Of a stretch of DNA of 64,000 nucleotides, positions 25,630 through 34,363 are shown piece after piece. Made by a program: the position numbers and the translations under genes. Source of the DNA: Lentzea albidocapillata subsp. violacea (lineage in GTDB: Bacteria; Actinomycetota; Actinomycetes; Mycobacteriales; Pseudonocardiaceae). How positions within the stretch are numbered: position 1 is the first letter of the stretch; each line of letters begins with the position of its first letter. Below the pieces are notes generated by a model. That model worked only from the letters and a program-made list of their open reading frames with translations, ran no database searches and had not been told where the DNA came from. Where the stretch lies: contig NZ_FNET01000005.1 of assembly GCF_900100275.1 (NCBI RefSeq), forward strand, positions 186,001-250,000, read 5' to 3'.

Positions 25630-26844
25630 GTGCTGCCCCTTGAACTGGACGAGGAGTTCCCGTTCACCGGCTCCTCCTATCGCGGCCCGGACCCCAAGTA
25701 CGACCGGTTGCGGGCCGAGTGCCCGGTGGCGAAGGTGCCCACCAACTCCGGCACGCCGACCTGGGTGATCACCAAGTACGAGGACGTCCGCGCCGGGCTC
25801 GCCGACTCCAGGTTGAGCCGCGCGTTGACGTGCGTCGAGGGTGCTCCCCAGGTCGGCGGCGCCATGACCACCACGCCCGAGATGATCATCTCACTGGACG
25901 GCTCCGAGCACTCGCGACTGCGCAAGCTGGTCATGGGCGCGTTCACGGTCCGCAAGGTCGAGGCGATGCGCGCGGGAGTGCAGAAGGTGGCCGACGAGCT
26001 GCTCGACGCCATCGAGCTCAAGGGCGCACCGGTCAACCTCGTCGAAGCGCTTTGTGTTCCGCTGCCGCTCACGATCATCGGTGACCTGCTCGGCGTGCCG
26101 ACCGACGACCTGAAGATCTTCGAGACGGACGCGCGGGCGTTCGCGACGTTCGACGAGAACGACCCCGAGGCGCCGATGCGGGCGTTCGGGCGGCTCGCCG
26201 GGTACGTCATGGGCCTGATCGCGCAGAAGCGCGAGAAGCCCGGCCAGGACATGCTGTCCGACCTGATCTCCGCGCGGGACAACGACGACAAGCTGAGCGA
26301 GCAGGAGCTGGTGACGTTCGCGTTCACCCTCATCGGCGCCGGCTTCGACACCGCCGCGAACCAGATCTCCAACTCGGTGCTCGCGTTGCTGCACGACCAC
26401 CCGGACACGTGGCGGCGGCTTGTCGCCGACCCGTCGCTGATCCCCGCGGCCGTAGAAGAACTTCTGCGGCACGTCAATCTCTTCGCCACCGACACCACGG
26501 GTTTCCACCGCGTCGCGGCGGAGGACCTGGAGCTCGGCGGGCAGCAGATCGCCAAGGGCGACGCGGTGTTCTTCGTGCTGTCCTCGGCGAACCGCGACGA
26601 GGACGTCTTCGAGAACCCGCAGCAGCTCGACATCGACCGCGCCTCGAACCCGCACATCGCGTTCGGGCACGGCGTGCACTACTGCCTCGGCAAGCAGCTG
26701 GGGCGCATGGAGATGGCGATCGCCATCGAAGGTCTGACCCGCCGTTTCCCGGACCTCCGGCTCGCGGTGCCCTACGAGGACCTGTCGTGGCACCAGGGCG
26801 AAATCAACCACTCACTCGTAAGCCTCCCCGTCACCTGGGGATAG
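25630..26844 (+). CDS. cytochrome P450 (second of three)
   Basis: A 404-residue P450 with I-helix IGAGFDTAANQI, a complete ExxR region (AVEELLRHV) and heme loop FGHGVHYCLGKQLGRMEM. It is similar over its length to the P450 at 21724 and probably arose from the same ancestor. The GTG 25630 was chosen because CCGGAGG lies 8 bases upstream; an alternative GTG at 25621 is part of that ribosome site. It is followed after 14 bases by the MDR-type oxidoreductase, so they form an operon. The substrate is unknown. Confidence 0.92.
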   Translation: MLPLELDEEFPFTGSSYRGPDPKYDRLRAECPVAKVPTNSGTPTWVITKYEDVRAGLADSRLSRALTCVEGAPQVGGAMTTTPEMIISLDGSEHSRLRKLVMGAFTVRKVEAMRAGVQKVADELLDAIELKGAPVNLVEALCVPLPLTIIGDLLGVPTDDLKIFETDARAFATFDENDPEAPMRAFGRLAGYVMGLIAQKREKPGQDMLSDLISARDNDDKLSEQELVTFAFTLIGAGFDTAANQISNSVLALLHDHPDTWRRLVADPSLIPAAVEELLRHVNLFATDTTGFHRVAAEDLELGGQQIAKGDAVFFVLSSANRDEDVFENPQQLDIDRASNPHIAFGHGVHYCLGKQLGRMEMAIAIEGLTRRFPDLRLAVPYEDLSWHQGEINHSLVSLPVTWG

Positions 26845-26858
26845 ACAGAAGGAGAGCC

Positions 26859-27872
26859 ATGAGCATCCCCGAGAAGCAGTGGGAGGTCAGGCTCGCCAAG
26901 CACGTCGAGGACGACCTGACCCTCGAGCACTTCGACGTCGTCGAGGTGGCCGTTCCCGAGACCGGTGACGGTGAGGTGCTGGTGCGCGTCGACTACGTGT
27001 CGGTGGCCGCCGCCTTCAAGGAGTTCATGAGGTCCGACTGCCAGATCCCCGGTGTGCCGCCGTGGAAGGTCGGCGAGCCGGCCGGTGCCGGCGGTGTGGG
27101 CACCGTGGTCAGGTCGAACAGTCCCGACCTGGAGGTCGGGGACCTGGTGCAGTCGTTCGGGCCGTGGCAGGAGTACTGGTCCGGGCCGGCGCAGCAGTTC
27201 ATCAAGCAGAACCCGCACTACGTGCCTTCGCCGGTCTACTTCCTGTCCCAGGGGCCGACGGCCTACTACGGCATGGCGACCATCGCGCAGGCGGGCGAGG
27301 GTGACGTCGTGTTCGTCACCGGTGCCGCCGGTGGCGTCGGGTCGCTCGCCGGGCAGATCGCGAAGGCCCGTGGCGCCAAGGTGATCGGCTCGGCCGGCAG
27401 CCAGGAGAAGGTCGACTGGCTGGTGCACGAGCTCGGGTTCGACGCCGCGTTCAACTACAAGGACGGCCCCGTGGCCGACCGGCTGCGCGAGCTCGCTCCC
27501 GACGGCATCAGCGTGTTCTTCGACAACGTGGGCGGCGAGCAGTTCGAGGCCGCGATCCAGGCGGCCCGCCCGCACGCCCGCTTCGCGTTGTGCGGTGCGC
27601 TCGCCAACCAGAACGACGGCACGGCCGAGCACCCGCGGATCGACCTGATGACGGCGATCACGAAGCACCTGGAGATCCGCCCGTTCGCCTGCTACCACCT
27701 GCCGGAGCAGATCCAGGACTGGGTCGTCCACTTCGGACAGTGGTTGCAGGAGGGGAAGTTCGTCTTCCCGCACACCATCGTCGACGAGGGTGGGGTCAGG
27801 ACCGCGCCGCGGGCGCTGCTGTCGCTGTTGGCGGGCAAGTACACCGGCAACGTGACGGTCAAGTGCTCCTGA
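26859..27872 (+). CDS. NADP-dependent MDR-type oxidoreductase
   Basis: A 337-residue medium-chain reductase without the zinc-binding residues. The nucleotide loop is VTGAAGGVGSLAGQIAKARGAKVIG and the downstream segment FFDNVGGEQFEAAI is typical of the leukotriene B4 dehydrogenase/CurA/2-alkenal reductase branch. Such enzymes reduce carbon-carbon double bonds next to a carbonyl. Inside the cluster it may saturate an enone of the polyketide or starter. The start ATG 26859 follows AGAAGGAGAG; co-transcribed with the upstream P450. Confidence 0.9.
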   Translation: MSIPEKQWEVRLAKHVEDDLTLEHFDVVEVAVPETGDGEVLVRVDYVSVAAAFKEFMRSDCQIPGVPPWKVGEPAGAGGVGTVVRSNSPDLEVGDLVQSFGPWQEYWSGPAQQFIKQNPHYVPSPVYFLSQGPTAYYGMATIAQAGEGDVVFVTGAAGGVGSLAGQIAKARGAKVIGSAGSQEKVDWLVHELGFDAAFNYKDGPVADRLRELAPDGISVFFDNVGGEQFEAAIQAARPHARFALCGALANQNDGTAEHPRIDLMTAITKHLEIRPFACYHLPEQIQDWVVHFGQWLQEGKFVFPHTIVDEGGVRTAPRALLSLLAGKYTGNVTVKCS

Positions 27873-27885
27873 CACGCGTGTCGTA

Positions 27886-27915
27886 GAAGGGGGCGCCTTT
27901 TCCGGCGCCCCCTTC
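27886..27915. terminator. bidirectional terminator
   Basis: GAAGGGGGCGCC pairs perfectly with GGCGCCCCCTTC around TTTTCC, between the convergent oxidoreductase and barrel-protein genes. Confidence 0.9.
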
Positions 27916-27919
27916 GAGG

Positions 27920-28249
27920 TCATCCGAGCCTTCGTGCCGTGATCCGGATCGCGGCCTCGCGTGCTGTCGTGCCGTTCGCGAGGCGCACCACCGCGTTGCC
28001 GTTGCTGACGAACTCGTCGCCGCGCAGCACGGCGTCCTGCTCGATCTCGATCGTGCCTGGTGCTTCGGTCAGTTCCTCCTGGATCCGGTAGCTGAACGTG
28101 TCGGGCCCCGTCTGGGTCCACGTCCCGGCTCCCCTGCCGCCCACGACCAGCGCCGCTGTGCCGTCGCGCGCGAACTCGAACTCGCTCTCCGTGTCGCCGC
28201 CGGGCCTGCCGACCCGTGCGCGCCACCTGCCCACCGCAAGAATTCCCAT
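27920..28249 (-). CDS. small beta-barrel protein (family member 3, no signal peptide)
   Basis: A 109-residue protein with the same element order as those at 16637 and 20228: GRWRARVGRPGG, FARDGTAALVVGG, GTWTQTGPDTFSYRI, VLRGDEFVSNG and a final ITARR. Unlike those two it has no signal peptide, so it should be cytoplasmic. The start is uncertain: ATG 28249 has GGGGAG very close, and a TTG at 28288 in the same frame would add 13 residues. A ligand-binding or cyclase role is inferred only from the barrel-like pattern and location. Confidence 0.65.
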   Translation of the reverse strand: MGILAVGRWRARVGRPGGDTESEFEFARDGTAALVVGGRGAGTWTQTGPDTFSYRIQEELTEAPGTIEIEQDAVLRGDEFVSNGNAVVRLANGTTAREAAIRITARRLG

Positions 28250-28348
28250 GCTCCCCAGGGTTTCCGTCCCAGCTAGACCTGGACTCAAGGGTCAACCAGC
28301 AGGGTTGACGGTGACTGCCCTACCGAGTGGAAAGAAGCTGGAGGCGTC

Positions 28349-29107
28349 ATGTCGGACGCACCATTTGCCGGACAGCAGGTCGTCGTGACGGGTGGGGGAA
28401 CCGGCATCGGCCGCGCGGCGGCGCTGGCGTTCGCCGACCTCGGCGCCGCGAACGTGATCATTACCGGCCGCCGGGAGAACCGGCTCACCGAGGTCGTCGC
28501 ACTGCACCCCGCGATCACCGCCGTCGTCGCCGACGTGACGACGGACGAAGGCGCGCAGAAGGTCGTCGACGCCGTGAAACTGGGCGGCGGCAAGGTGGAC
28601 GTGCTGGTGCACAACGCCGGCATCTTCCGTTTCACGCCGGTCGCCGGTTTCGACCTCGCGACCGCGCGCGACGTGCTGGAGACCAACCTGGTCGGCCCGC
28701 TGGTGCTGACCGCCAAGCTGCTGCCGCAGCTGACTTCGCCGGGCGGCAGCATCGTGTTCGTCTCCAGCAACGCCGGGCACATCGCGGTGCCGGGCGGTGG
28801 CGTGTACGGCGCCAGCAAGGCGGCCGTGGACAGCCTCGTGCGCAGCTGGGCCCTCGAACTGGCCCCGCAGGGCATCCGCGTCAACGCGGTCGCCCCTGCC
28901 GCGGTGCGCACGGAGGTCTACTCGGCCAACGGTCTGAGCCCCGAGGAGGTCGAGGGCTACTTCGGCTTCCAGGCCTCGCAGACGCCGCTGGGGCGCACCG
29001 GCGAGGTCGACGACGTCGTTCCGTGGATCACCCGCTTCGCCGAGCCCGCGAGCTCGTGGGTCACCGGTCAAGTCATCACCCTCGATGGCGGCGCTGACCT
29101 GGCGTGA
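28349..29107 (+). CDS. short-chain dehydrogenase/reductase
   Basis: A 252-residue classical SDR with TGGGTGIGRAAAL, VHNAG, the catalytic YGASKAA and the C-terminal ITLDGGADLA. All catalytic residues are in place. The substrate is not readable; a 3-oxoacyl or hydroxy-group oxidoreduction is usual for the class. The third P450 follows after 30 bases with its own strong ribosome site, so they are probably one operon of tailoring enzymes. Confidence 0.92.
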   Translation: MSDAPFAGQQVVVTGGGTGIGRAAALAFADLGAANVIITGRRENRLTEVVALHPAITAVVADVTTDEGAQKVVDAVKLGGGKVDVLVHNAGIFRFTPVAGFDLATARDVLETNLVGPLVLTAKLLPQLTSPGGSIVFVSSNAGHIAVPGGGVYGASKAAVDSLVRSWALELAPQGIRVNAVAPAAVRTEVYSANGLSPEEVEGYFGFQASQTPLGRTGEVDDVVPWITRFAEPASSWVTGQVITLDGGADLA

Positions 29108-29137
29108 GCCAACTTCTCGACTAGGAGGAAGACCCAG

Positions 29138-30370
29138 ATGACCAGCAGCGCCACCGAGCCAGGTGTGGACACGTTCCCGTACAAGCGCACATGCCCGTTC
29201 ACGCCGCCCGCGCAGTACACCGAGATGGCCGAGGAGGACGTCGTCGAGGTGACGCTGACCGGTTCCGGTCTGCGGATCTGGACGATCAGCGGCTACCACA
29301 CGATCAAGCAGCTCCTGACGGACCCGCGGATCAGCGCGTCGCGCAAGCACGACAACTTCCCGTTCTACTTCATCGCGCCGCCGGAGTTCCGCACCGAGAC
29401 GTCGTTCATCGGCTACGACAACCCGGAGCACACCAAGACCCGGCGCAAGGCGGCCGTGACGTTCACCAACCGCCAGGTGAAGCGGCTGCGCCCGCGCATC
29501 CAGGAGATCGTCGACGAGTACATCGACAAGATCCTCACGATGACGCCGCCGATCGACTTCCACCGCGAGTTCTCCCTCGCCGTGCCGATGACCGTCATCT
29601 GCGAGCTGCTCGGCATCCCGCAGGACGAGCACGACTTCTTCATCGAGCACGGCACGTGTCTCCTGGGTGGACACTCGACGCCCGAGCAGCGCCAGGCCGC
29701 GATCGTCGAGGTGAACGCGTACGTCGACAAGCTGATCACGTTGAAGGAGAAGGAGCCCGGCGAGGACCTCCTCAGCCGCGCGATGGCGGAGTACGCCGCG
29801 TCCGGTGAGGAGTACACGCGCCGCGACCTGTTCAACATGATCCGCCTGCTGATGAACGGCGGCCACGAGACCACGGCCTCGATGCTGTCGCTGGGCACCG
29901 CCGCGCTGCTGGAGAACCCCGACCAGCTCAAGCTGCTGCTGGACGACCCGGAGGGCATGATCGAGCCCGCCGTCGAGGAGCTCGTGCGCCTCGCGACCAT
30001 CGGTGACACCGCCATCCCGCGCGTCGCGCTGGAGGACATCGAGATCGGCGGCAAGACCATCAAGGCCGGCGACGGCATCCTGTGCCTGGGGCTCAACGGC
30101 AACCGCGACCCGGAGATCTTCCCGGAGCCGGAGAAGCTGATCCTGGAGCGCGGCACCCGCAAGCACCTCGGGTTCGGGCACGGCCTGCACCACTGCATCG
30201 GTGCCGACCTCGCGCGCCTGGAGATGCAGCTGGTGTGGTCGACGCTGTTCCAGCGCATTCCGTCGCTGCGGCTCGCGAAGCCGTTCCTGGAGATCCCGCG
30301 CAAGGAGGGCGCCGTGATCTACGGCCTCTGGGAGCTGCCGGTCACGTGGGACATCCCCGCGGAGGACTGA
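29138..30370 (+). CDS. cytochrome P450 (third; CYP105-like)
   Basis: A 410-residue P450 with N-terminal FPYKRTCPFTPPAQY, typical of the CYP105/107 actinobacterial group, I-helix LLMNGGHETTASMLSLG with the standard Glu-Thr pair, and heme loop FGHGLHHCIGADLARLEM. It differs clearly from the other two P450s of the cluster, so it probably performs a separate step. The start follows AGGAGGAAG. It is the last gene before a strong terminator. Confidence 0.93.
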   Translation: MTSSATEPGVDTFPYKRTCPFTPPAQYTEMAEEDVVEVTLTGSGLRIWTISGYHTIKQLLTDPRISASRKHDNFPFYFIAPPEFRTETSFIGYDNPEHTKTRRKAAVTFTNRQVKRLRPRIQEIVDEYIDKILTMTPPIDFHREFSLAVPMTVICELLGIPQDEHDFFIEHGTCLLGGHSTPEQRQAAIVEVNAYVDKLITLKEKEPGEDLLSRAMAEYAASGEEYTRRDLFNMIRLLMNGGHETTASMLSLGTAALLENPDQLKLLLDDPEGMIEPAVEELVRLATIGDTAIPRVALEDIEIGGKTIKAGDGILCLGLNGNRDPEIFPEPEKLILERGTRKHLGFGHGLHHCIGADLARLEMQLVWSTLFQRIPSLRLAKPFLEIPRKEGAVIYGLWELPVTWDIPAED

Positions 30371-30376
30371 GACGCG

Positions 30377-30410
30377 AAAGGGGCCCCGCACTTCGGTGCG
30401 GGGCCCCTTT
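30377..30410. terminator. bidirectional terminator
   Basis: AAAGGGGCCCCGCAC pairs perfectly with GTGCGGGGCCCCTTT around a TTCG tetraloop, between the convergent P450 and hydrolase-like genes. Confidence 0.93.
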
Positions 30411-30421
30411 GTGTTGTGCTG

Positions 30422-31840
30422 TCAGTCTTTCGGGATGTCCGGGCGCTTGACGTGCCCCGGAACGGTGACGCGGGCCTGCGCCGGCAGCACACCGTCGACG
30501 AGGTAGTCGTCGACCAGCGAGTCGAGAACCTCGTTGCCCGCCAACCCGTACACCTCGTGGTCGCCGGAGTCCTCGATGAGGACGAGCGGGTGGTCGAGCA
30601 GCGCGGCCAGCTCGATGCCGCCCTCGACGCGGTCCATCGGGTCGCCGTCCGCCTGCACCACGAGGCCCTTGGGGTAACCCGGCTGCGCGAGCTTCGTCGG
30701 CGGCTCCAGGCTCTCGAACGTCCGGAACGCGCCGACCCAAGGTTGGGCCCGCAGCACGCCGTAGCCGTACGGGTGCTGGGCGCGGTGCTTGCGGACGTCG
30801 GCGTAGTAGACCTCGAGGTCCTGCGGCCAGTAGGTCTCCAGCGTGATGGCCTCCAGCACGCCGACCCGCAGGTCGCCCTCCTGGTCCTGCGGCCGCCACG
30901 TGGCCTGCCCGACGATCAGCGTCCGCGCCTTCTCGTAGTTGGCGTCCTGCAACGTGGTGCGGAGGTCGCCGATGAGGTAGCCCAGCGAGTCCCACTGAGC
31001 CCGGTCCGTCGACCGCGTGCCGACCGCGCCGTCGAGCAGCGTGCGGAGCTGGACCTGGTCGCCGTCGTCGAGCTTCTCGACGACGGCCTCGATCTCCGCG
31101 ATGACGGCCTCGGAGGTGGTGCCGAGGTGGAAGTGCCCGTCGCGTTCCGCGGTCCACTCCGCCCACAGCGCGACGTTGCGGTAGACCGCCTCCGCCTGCG
31201 TGACGAACTGCTCCCGCCAGGTCCACTGTGGATTGATGCACGAGTCGAGGACCGTGCGGTCGAGGTTCTCCGGGAACATCGTGCCGTAGACGGCGCCGAC
31301 GTACGTGCCGTACGCGTACCCGACGAACGAGATCTTCTCCTCGCCCAGCACGACCCGGATCAGGTCCATGTCACGGGCGGTGTTGCGGGTTGTGATGTGC
31401 GGGCGCAGCTCACCGCCGCCCCGCTGGCAGCCGAGCTCGCGCAGCCGCATGTCCTCGGCCAGCTGCTCGAACAACGAGTCCGGCGGCCGGGAGTCGAAGG
31501 GCGCCTTGGGAATCGTCACCTCGCTGTACAGCTTGGTGGACTCGCCGTAGCCACGCGGGTCGAACCCGATGAGGTCGTACGCGGTCCGTACCCGCCTGCC
31601 GAGGCGCTTGATCAGCCCGAGGCCGTCGCCGCCGTCACCACCGGGCCCGCCGTTGACGGCCAGCAGGACGCCGCGGCGCCGGGCCGGGTCCGTGGCCTTG
31701 AGACGGGCGAGCGCGATGGTGAGCTTGGGACCGTCCGGGTCGGAATAGTCGCGTGGCACGACGACCGTCGCGCGTTCAAGGCCGTCCTCGAACGGCGGTG
31801 ACCAGTTCACCTGCTGGTCGTAGAACTCCTTGAGGGGCAC
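30422..31840 (-). CDS. alpha/beta-hydrolase-fold protein lacking the nucleophile Ser
   Basis: A 472-residue protein of the TAP-like / proline-iminopeptidase-type hydrolase family: NGGPGGDG oxyanion loop, GFDPRGYGES, and a C-terminal TAP-like part with Asp (ADGDPMD) and His (DSGDHEVYG) kept. The nucleophile elbow reads FVGYAYGTYVG, with Ala at residue 176 (codon GCG at 31313-31315) where Ser is universal. It cannot use the standard mechanism. It may be a substrate-binding or cyclisation catalyst, as known for some hydrolase-fold proteins in polyketide pathways, or a decayed enzyme. The start is GTG 31840. Confidence 0.88.
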   Translation of the reverse strand: MPLKEFYDQQVNWSPPFEDGLERATVVVPRDYSDPDGPKLTIALARLKATDPARRRGVLLAVNGGPGGDGGDGLGLIKRLGRRVRTAYDLIGFDPRGYGESTKLYSEVTIPKAPFDSRPPDSLFEQLAEDMRLRELGCQRGGGELRPHITTRNTARDMDLIRVVLGEEKISFVGYAYGTYVGAVYGTMFPENLDRTVLDSCINPQWTWREQFVTQAEAVYRNVALWAEWTAERDGHFHLGTTSEAVIAEIEAVVEKLDDGDQVQLRTLLDGAVGTRSTDRAQWDSLGYLIGDLRTTLQDANYEKARTLIVGQATWRPQDQEGDLRVGVLEAITLETYWPQDLEVYYADVRKHRAQHPYGYGVLRAQPWVGAFRTFESLEPPTKLAQPGYPKGLVVQADGDPMDRVEGGIELAALLDHPLVLIEDSGDHEVYGLAGNEVLDSLVDDYLVDGVLPAQARVTVPGHVKRPDIPKD

Positions 31841-32011
31841 GGTGGAACCTCCGCGGGTGGGTGTACGCCGACACCGCAGAGTCGCAAGGCGGGCTCGAAT
31901 GCCAGCGGAGCAACGCGGGCAAGACGCTCAAGGTGGTCTCCACCACGTGCAAAGCGCTGCCGTTCAAGGTGAACCACGTCCGGCGAGCCGCAGATCCGTG
32001 GGAGAACTGCC

Positions 32012-32335
32012 ATGCCAAAGATCACTTACGTAGCGCACGACGGGGTTGAGACCGTTGTCGACGTTGCCCAGGACGACACCGTGATGCGCGGCGCGGTTCT
32101 CAACGGCATCAAGGGAATCGTCGCCCAGTGCGGCGGTGGAGCCTCCTGCGGCACGTGCCACGTGTACGTCGACCCGGAGAACACCAAGCCGCTGTCGCAG
32201 ATGCACCAGGTCGAGGACGAGCTCCTGTACTTCACGGCCTGTGAGCGCAAGGAGAACAGCCGGCTGAGCTGCCAGATCCCCGTGACCGAGGAGCAGGACG
32301 GGCTCGTCGTGCACATGCCTGAGAAGCAACTCTGA
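32012..32335 (+). CDS. [2Fe-2S] ferredoxin (adrenodoxin-type)
   Basis: A 107-residue plant/vertebrate-type ferredoxin with the cluster ligands in AQCGGGASCGTCHVYV and the fourth Cys in RLSCQIPV. Its sequence resembles putidaredoxin-like partners of bacterial P450s. It is the first gene of an operon with a ketoreductase and a matching ferredoxin reductase, so the cluster carries a whole electron-transfer chain for its three P450s. Good ribosome site GGGAGAA before ATG 32012. Confidence 0.95.
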   Translation: MPKITYVAHDGVETVVDVAQDDTVMRGAVLNGIKGIVAQCGGGASCGTCHVYVDPENTKPLSQMHQVEDELLYFTACERKENSRLSCQIPVTEEQDGLVVHMPEKQL

Positions 32336-32349
32336 GGGAGAGAAGAAGC

Positions 32350-33129
32350 ATGAGCCAGCGACGGGTCGCCCTGGTCACGGGCGCCACCAGTGGAATCGGT
32401 CTCGAGGTCGCCCGCAGCCTCGGCAGGGAGGGGCACGCGGTCTTCGTCGTGGCCCGCAACGCCGAGAACGTCCAGACCACGGTGAAGCAGCTCCGTGAAG
32501 AGGGCATCGAGGCGGACGGTGCGCCGTCCGACGTGACGTCCACAGAGGACATCAAGAACGCGGTCCAGAAGGCCGTCGACGTCTTCGGGCCCATCGAGAT
32601 CCTCGTCAACAACGCCGGACGCGGTGGCGGTGGCATCACCGCCGAGCTGGACGAGGACCTCTGGCTGGACGTGATCAACACCAACCTCAACGGTGTCTTC
32701 CGCTTCACCAAAGAGGTGCTGTCGACCGGCAGGATGGTCGAGCAGTCCTGGGGCCGAATCATCAACATCGCCTCCACCGGCGGTAAGCAGGGCGTCGTGT
32801 TCGCCGCGCCCTACTCGGCGTCCAAGCACGGCGTCGTCGGCTTCACCAAGGCCGTCGGCATCGAGCTCGCGAAGTCCGGCATCACCGTCAACGCGGTGTG
32901 CCCCGGCTACGTCGAGACGCCGATGGCCGGCCGGGTGCGCCAGGGGTACGCGAACCACTGGGGTGTCACCGAGGACGAGGTCCTCGAGAAGTTCAACGCC
33001 AAGATCCCGCTGGGTCGGTACAGCACGCCGGAAGAGGTCGCCGGTCTCGTGACGTACCTGACGACGGACACCGCGTCCTCGATCACCGCACAGGCGCTCA
33101 ACGTCTGCGGCGGGCTGGGCAACTACTGA
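32350..33129 (+). CDS. polyketide ketoreductase (ActIII-type, probable C9)
   Basis: A 259-residue SDR closely resembling the actinorhodin ketoreductase: TGATSGIGLEVARSLG, NNAGRGGGGITAEL at the position of the ActIII stereocontrol motif, ELDEDLWLDVINTNL, the catalytic YSASKHG, and the C-terminal NVCGGLGNY. Enzymes of this type reduce the C9 keto group of the nascent poly-beta-ketone and so direct first-ring folding together with the didomain aromatase (46283). It lies between the ferredoxin and reductase genes, 14 kb from the rest of the PKS. Confidence 0.93.
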   Translation: MSQRRVALVTGATSGIGLEVARSLGREGHAVFVVARNAENVQTTVKQLREEGIEADGAPSDVTSTEDIKNAVQKAVDVFGPIEILVNNAGRGGGGITAELDEDLWLDVINTNLNGVFRFTKEVLSTGRMVEQSWGRIINIASTGGKQGVVFAAPYSASKHGVVGFTKAVGIELAKSGITVNAVCPGYVETPMAGRVRQGYANHWGVTEDEVLEKFNAKIPLGRYSTPEEVAGLVTYLTTDTASSITAQALNVCGGLGNY

Positions 33130-33130
33130 C

Positions 33131-34348
33131 ATGCGCGGCGAGTCGGTAGTCGTCGTCGGGGCCGGGCAGGCGGGCTGCCAGGTCGCGGTGTCCCTGCGCG
33201 AACAGGGACACCGCGGCCCCATCACGCTCATCGGGGACGAGCAGGCGGCGCCGTACCAGCGGCCGCCGCTCACCAAGGCCTACCTGGCGGGGGAGACCGA
33301 CCTCGCCGGGCTGGTGCTCAGGCAGGACTCGTACTACGAGGACCACGGCATCAAGCTCGTGCGCGGCGAGCGGGTGATCGGGGTCGACCGCCAGGCGCGG
33401 GTCGCGGTGCTGGGTTGTGCCCGGACGATCAGTTACGACCACCTGGTGTTCGCGACGGGAGCGCGGCCCCGGCCGTTGCCCATCCCCGGCGCCGAGCACG
33501 TGCTGAACCTGCGCACGGTCGCCGACGCGGACGCCATCCGGCAGCGGCTCGACGGCCAGATCGGGCTCGACGTCGTCGTCATCGGAGGCGGGTTCATCGG
33601 CCTCGAGTTCGCCGCCGTGGTGCGGAAACTGCGTCACGAGGTGACCGTCGTCGAGGCGCAGCCGCAGGTGATGCAACGGGCGGTGTCCGCGGAGACGGCC
33701 CAGCACCTCGTCAGCCGCCACCGCAGCGAAGGCGTCCAGATCCTCACCGGAACGGGCGTCGCCGCCGTCAGGGAAGGCCTGGTGGAACTGGCGGACGGCA
33801 CGGTGCTCGTCGCGGACCTCGTGGTCGCGGGTATCGGTGTCATCCCGAACACCGAGGTCGCCCAGCGCGCCGGGCTCACGGTCGACAACGGCATCGTCGT
33901 CGACGCCCACCTCGGCACGGTCGACCCGCGCGTCTACGCGGTCGGCGACTGCGCGCGGTTCGCCAGCACGCACGCCGGCGGCCTGATCCGCCTGGAGTCG
34001 GTGCAGAACGCCACGGACCAGGGCACGACGGTCGCGGCGGCCATCATGGGCAGCGCGGAGCCCTACACCGCCCTGCCGTGGTTCTGGAGCGACCAGTACG
34101 ACGTGAAGCTGCAGACCGCGGGCCTCACCAACGGCCACGACCGCACGGTCACCGTCGGCGACCCGGCCGAGGGCCGGTTCTCGGTGTTCTGCTTCAAAAA
34201 TGACAGGTTGATTGGAATCGAGGCCTACAACCGGCCGATCGACTTCCTGATGGGGCGCCGGATCCTGGAGGGCGGCAACTCGCTCACCCCGGAGATCGTC
34301 GCCCAGCCGGGCTTCGACCTGCGCGCCAGCCAGCAGAGGGCAGCCTGA
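33131..34348 (+). CDS. NAD(P)H-dependent ferredoxin reductase
   Basis: A 405-residue FAD enzyme of the rhodocoxin/putidaredoxin-reductase type. Visible are the FAD motif VVVGAGQAGCQVAVSL, the NAD motif VVIGGGFIGLEFAAVV, the VYAVGDCARF FAD-binding segment and a C-terminal domain. It starts one base after the ketoreductase stop. It should pass electrons from NAD(P)H to the ferredoxin at 32012 and on to the P450s. Confidence 0.95.
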   Translation: MRGESVVVVGAGQAGCQVAVSLREQGHRGPITLIGDEQAAPYQRPPLTKAYLAGETDLAGLVLRQDSYYEDHGIKLVRGERVIGVDRQARVAVLGCARTISYDHLVFATGARPRPLPIPGAEHVLNLRTVADADAIRQRLDGQIGLDVVVIGGGFIGLEFAAVVRKLRHEVTVVEAQPQVMQRAVSAETAQHLVSRHRSEGVQILTGTGVAAVREGLVELADGTVLVADLVVAGIGVIPNTEVAQRAGLTVDNGIVVDAHLGTVDPRVYAVGDCARFASTHAGGLIRLESVQNATDQGTTVAAAIMGSAEPYTALPWFWSDQYDVKLQTAGLTNGHDRTVTVGDPAEGRFSVFCFKNDRLIGIEAYNRPIDFLMGRRILEGGNSLTPEIVAQPGFDLRASQQRAA

Positions 34349-34363
34349 CGGATGCCATCCGCA

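Noticed and set aside
30416..31801. Long plus-strand frame opposite the hydrolase-like gene
   Set aside because: The minus-strand protein shows the full family pattern except for the Ser; the plus-strand frame has none and begins inside a terminator region.
31841..32011. Short plus-strand frames upstream of the ferredoxin gene
   Set aside because: They overlap the ferredoxin start out of frame and lack ribosome sites; the gap is better read as a divergent promoter.
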